64,000 bases of DNA from Paenibacillus humicola. Its GTDB lineage: Bacteria > Bacillota > Bacilli > Paenibacillales > Paenibacillaceae. The notes beneath the pieces were generated by a model. It worked only from the letters and a program-made list of their open reading frames with translations. It did no database searches and had not been told where the DNA came from. Position numbers and translations under genes: made by a program. The stretch covers positions 1,266,501 to 1,330,500 of the forward strand of contig NZ_JAQGPL010000001.1 in assembly GCF_028826105.1 (NCBI RefSeq), written 5' to 3'. Below, piece by piece: positions 62,210 through 64,000 of this stretch; positions within the stretch are counted from its first letter, which is position 1, and the number at the start of each line of letters is the position of its first letter.

Positions 62210-63357
62210 AGAAAATAGGCTCTTGTTTCGCGCTGCTCCTTATCGTGCCGTTCGCAACCGGCTGCTGGAATCAGAAGGAGCCGAATCAAGTCGCCTTCGT
62301 TATAGGAGGGGCGATGGATTTAACGAAAGACGGACGTTTAGAGGTCAGTAATCAAATCGCAATTCCTTCCGGTCTCGAAAGCGGACAAGACAGCGGGGGC
62401 GGATCGATGAAGAAAAGCTTCCGCGTCGTAAGCGCGACCGGGAAGAACTTATTCGATACGGCTCCGAATTTGCAGGTGCAGCTATCCCGCAGGCTGTTTG
62501 TCGGGCATCGCAGAGTCATTCTTGTCGGGCAGCGTCTGGCGGAGCATGGAATCGGAGATTTGCTCGACGAATTTATCCGCAACCCGCAATCGGAGCTTCG
62601 TTCAAGGATCTTTATCGCGAAAGGCGTCCAAGGAAAAAACCTCCTTTCCGCAAAGCCGGTTTTCGAGCCGCTAGCGGCCGAGTCGCTCACGAATGGACAA
62701 GCGGCCCTGGGTTTGAAGCCGTTTTATTTTCATGATTTTTTGTCCGATGTATTAAGCGAAGGCCTGCAGCCCGTTCTGCCGGCGTTCAGCCTGACGGCCT
62801 CCAACCAAATCGTGTTTGCCGGAATGGCGGCCATGAACAAAGACGATGGCCTGAAATTGGCGGGATTCCTGAATATAGAGGAGTCTTCGTATGCCAATTG
62901 GATCACGAACAGGCAAACCGGTTTTGAAATTACTTCTTTCGTCCCTGAAGGGAAAGGCAATGTTACCCTCAACCTTAAATCATTGGGCAGCCGTATTCGT
63001 GCGGAGACGGTGGGCGACCGAATCCGCATCCACGTTCGACTCACTGGCAAAGGAACCGTCGTCGAGAACAATACGAGTTTGAATCCGACCAAACGGGCGG
63101 ATCTTCGCATCATTCAAGATGAACTGGGGCGAGTCGCCCGGGAATCGGTGCAGCAGATGATCGAAAAAGTTCAAAAGCAGTACAAAACGGATATCTTCGG
63201 GTTCGGAGAACATGTACATTGGCAATATCCCCACCGGTGGAAAACCTTGAAGCGAAATTGGAACAAGACGTTCCCGAAGCTGGACGTTTCGGTCGACGTG
63301 AAGCTTTATGGCAAGGATCCCGGAGAAACCGGCTCTTCGGTCAAGCTCATGCCTTGA
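62206..63357 (+). CDS. GerC-family germination lipoprotein
   Basis: 383 residues; TTG 62206, overlapping the gerA stop by TTGA, with GACGAGGAGG upstream. Signal peptide KKIGSCFALLLIVPFATGC with lipobox FATGC; CWNQKEPNQVAFVIGGAMDL is the usual mature start. C-terminal FGFGEHVHWQYPHRWKTLKRNWNKTFPKLDVSVDV matches the family. Anchored on the spore inner membrane with GerA and GerB. Complete. Confidence 0.94.
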   Translation: MKKIGSCFALLLIVPFATGCWNQKEPNQVAFVIGGAMDLTKDGRLEVSNQIAIPSGLESGQDSGGGSMKKSFRVVSATGKNLFDTAPNLQVQLSRRLFVGHRRVILVGQRLAEHGIGDLLDEFIRNPQSELRSRIFIAKGVQGKNLLSAKPVFEPLAAESLTNGQAALGLKPFYFHDFLSDVLSEGLQPVLPAFSLTASNQIVFAGMAAMNKDDGLKLAGFLNIEESSYANWITNRQTGFEITSFVPEGKGNVTLNLKSLGSRIRAETVGDRIRIHVRLTGKGTVVENNTSLNPTKRADLRIIQDELGRVARESVQQMIEKVQKQYKTDIFGFGEHVHWQYPHRWKTLKRNWNKTFPKLDVSVDVKLYGKDPGETGSSVKLMP

Positions 63358-63401
63358 TCCGGATTCGCATGGCCTAACATCGAAAAGGGGCGGGAGCTAC
63401 T

Positions 63402-64000
63402 ATGAAGCTGTCAAGCGCGCAATTGGTTTGGATAATCGTAACGGAAGTTTGTGCGATAATCGGGGTTCGAATTTCGCCGGCAATCGCCATATCTCAACAA
63501 GACACGTGGATTTCGATGCTGGCGGCGGGTGTCATAGGCGCGGCTTTGACTTTGTTTACCGTTCACTTGAGCATGCTGAATCCCGGCCAAACGTTGACCC
63601 AATTCAGCAGGGCGCTGCTGGGCAAATGGTTCGGGCGAATAGTCGTCCTTCCGTACCTCGCGGCCTGGTATTCGTTCTGCACCGTTATACTTCGTGATTT
63701 CACCGGCTTTTTGCAGCCGATTCTGATCGACAGGACGCCCCTGTGGATCATGATGCTGATCATAATGGGCTTGATGATCTATTTGACTTCTACCGCAGGC
63801 ATAACGGGAATCGGACGTTTATGTCAAATCGTGGGACCCGTCATTATTATTACGTTGGTCATCAGTTTCGTTTTAAATGCGGGCCATGCGAAAGGGCACT
63901 ATTTGCTGCCCGTCTTTTCCGATACCGGATGGATCAGCATCGTGAAAGGATCGCTGGGTCCCGCCATTTGGCTCCCGGGACCTTATACCTTGCTGGTCGT
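63402..64000 (+). CDS. GerB-family permease subunit, cut by window end
   Basis: ATG 63402 with GGGAG seven bases upstream; the frame stays open to the last base (199 complete codons). SSAQLVWIIVTEVCAIIGVRI, QDTWISMLAAGVIGAALTLFTV, NPGQTLTQFSRALLGKWFGRIV, and AAWYSFCTVILRDFTGFLQPIL match GerAB-type transporters; five to six membrane segments are visible before the cut. Third gene of the operon after gerA and gerC. The rest lies beyond the window. Confidence 0.92.
   Translation, partial: MKLSSAQLVWIIVTEVCAIIGVRISPAIAISQQDTWISMLAAGVIGAALTLFTVHLSMLNPGQTLTQFSRALLGKWFGRIVVLPYLAAWYSFCTVILRDFTGFLQPILIDRTPLWIMMLIIMGLMIYLTSTAGITGIGRLCQIVGPVIIITLVISFVLNAGHAKGHYLLPVFSDTGWISIVKGSLGPAIWLPGPYTLLV

Overview
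The window comes from a GC-rich endospore-forming Firmicute, most likely a Paenibacillaceae member (Paenibacillus or Cohnella-like). This rests on two germination-receptor loci of the GerA/GerB/GerC type, a CgeB-family spore-surface protein, T-box leaders in front of thrS and serC, FapR-type operators, strong AGGAGG-like ribosome binding sites, and frequent TTG/GTG starts. No rRNA, tRNA, CRISPR array or insertion sequence was recognised.

Layout. 1-5316 is the 3' part of a giant decapeptide-repeat surface protein that starts before the window. 5653-13539 is a plus-strand run of glycan genes (three GT2-type proteins, a degenerate GT, a sugar-1-phosphate nucleotidyltransferase, a GT-D enzyme) followed by three small helical proteins and a tiny very basic protein. 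13919-25152 is mostly housekeeping: GntR regulator, map, a purA-like gene, LysR, dienelactone hydrolase, thrS and serC with T-boxes, DinB, a pyrH-like gene and a DUF417 membrane protein. 25388-30648 holds cgeB and a first germination-receptor locus. 30868-59366 is a large glycan island: epimerases, GDP-mannose/GDP-fucose enzymes, many GT2/GT4/GT61 transferases, methyltransferases, DUF4214-type proteins, a cupin, a UDP-xylose pathway and a perosamine-synthase-like aminotransferase. 59480-60478 is fabH with a FapR operator. 60758 to the end is a second germination operon, gerA-gerC-gerB, with gerB cut by the window end.

How the genes fit. Sugar supply: ManC makes GDP-mannose; the dehydratase and Fcl would give GDP-fucose and the aminotransferase could branch to GDP-perosamine; Ugd plus a UDP-glucuronate decarboxylase would give UDP-xylose; a short RmlA/SpsI-like enzyme could supply a dTDP-sugar. 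Transferases and methyltransferases would then build and cap the glycan. CgeB and the germination genes make the spore surface (crust or exosporium) the likely destination; that is inference from context.

Most unusual: (i) enzymes of unrelated folds (GT2, GT-D, GT4, CgeB) carry similar Arg/Lys-rich N-terminal leaders, several followed by a Gly/aromatic motif that also occurs alone in the 97-residue protein at 13246; (ii) DUF4214-like modules occur seven times in five genes, alone or fused to a GT61 and a methyltransferase; (iii) the same 17-bp FapR-type operator lies before fabH and before manC; (iv) two GT-like proteins have lost part of their catalytic motifs.
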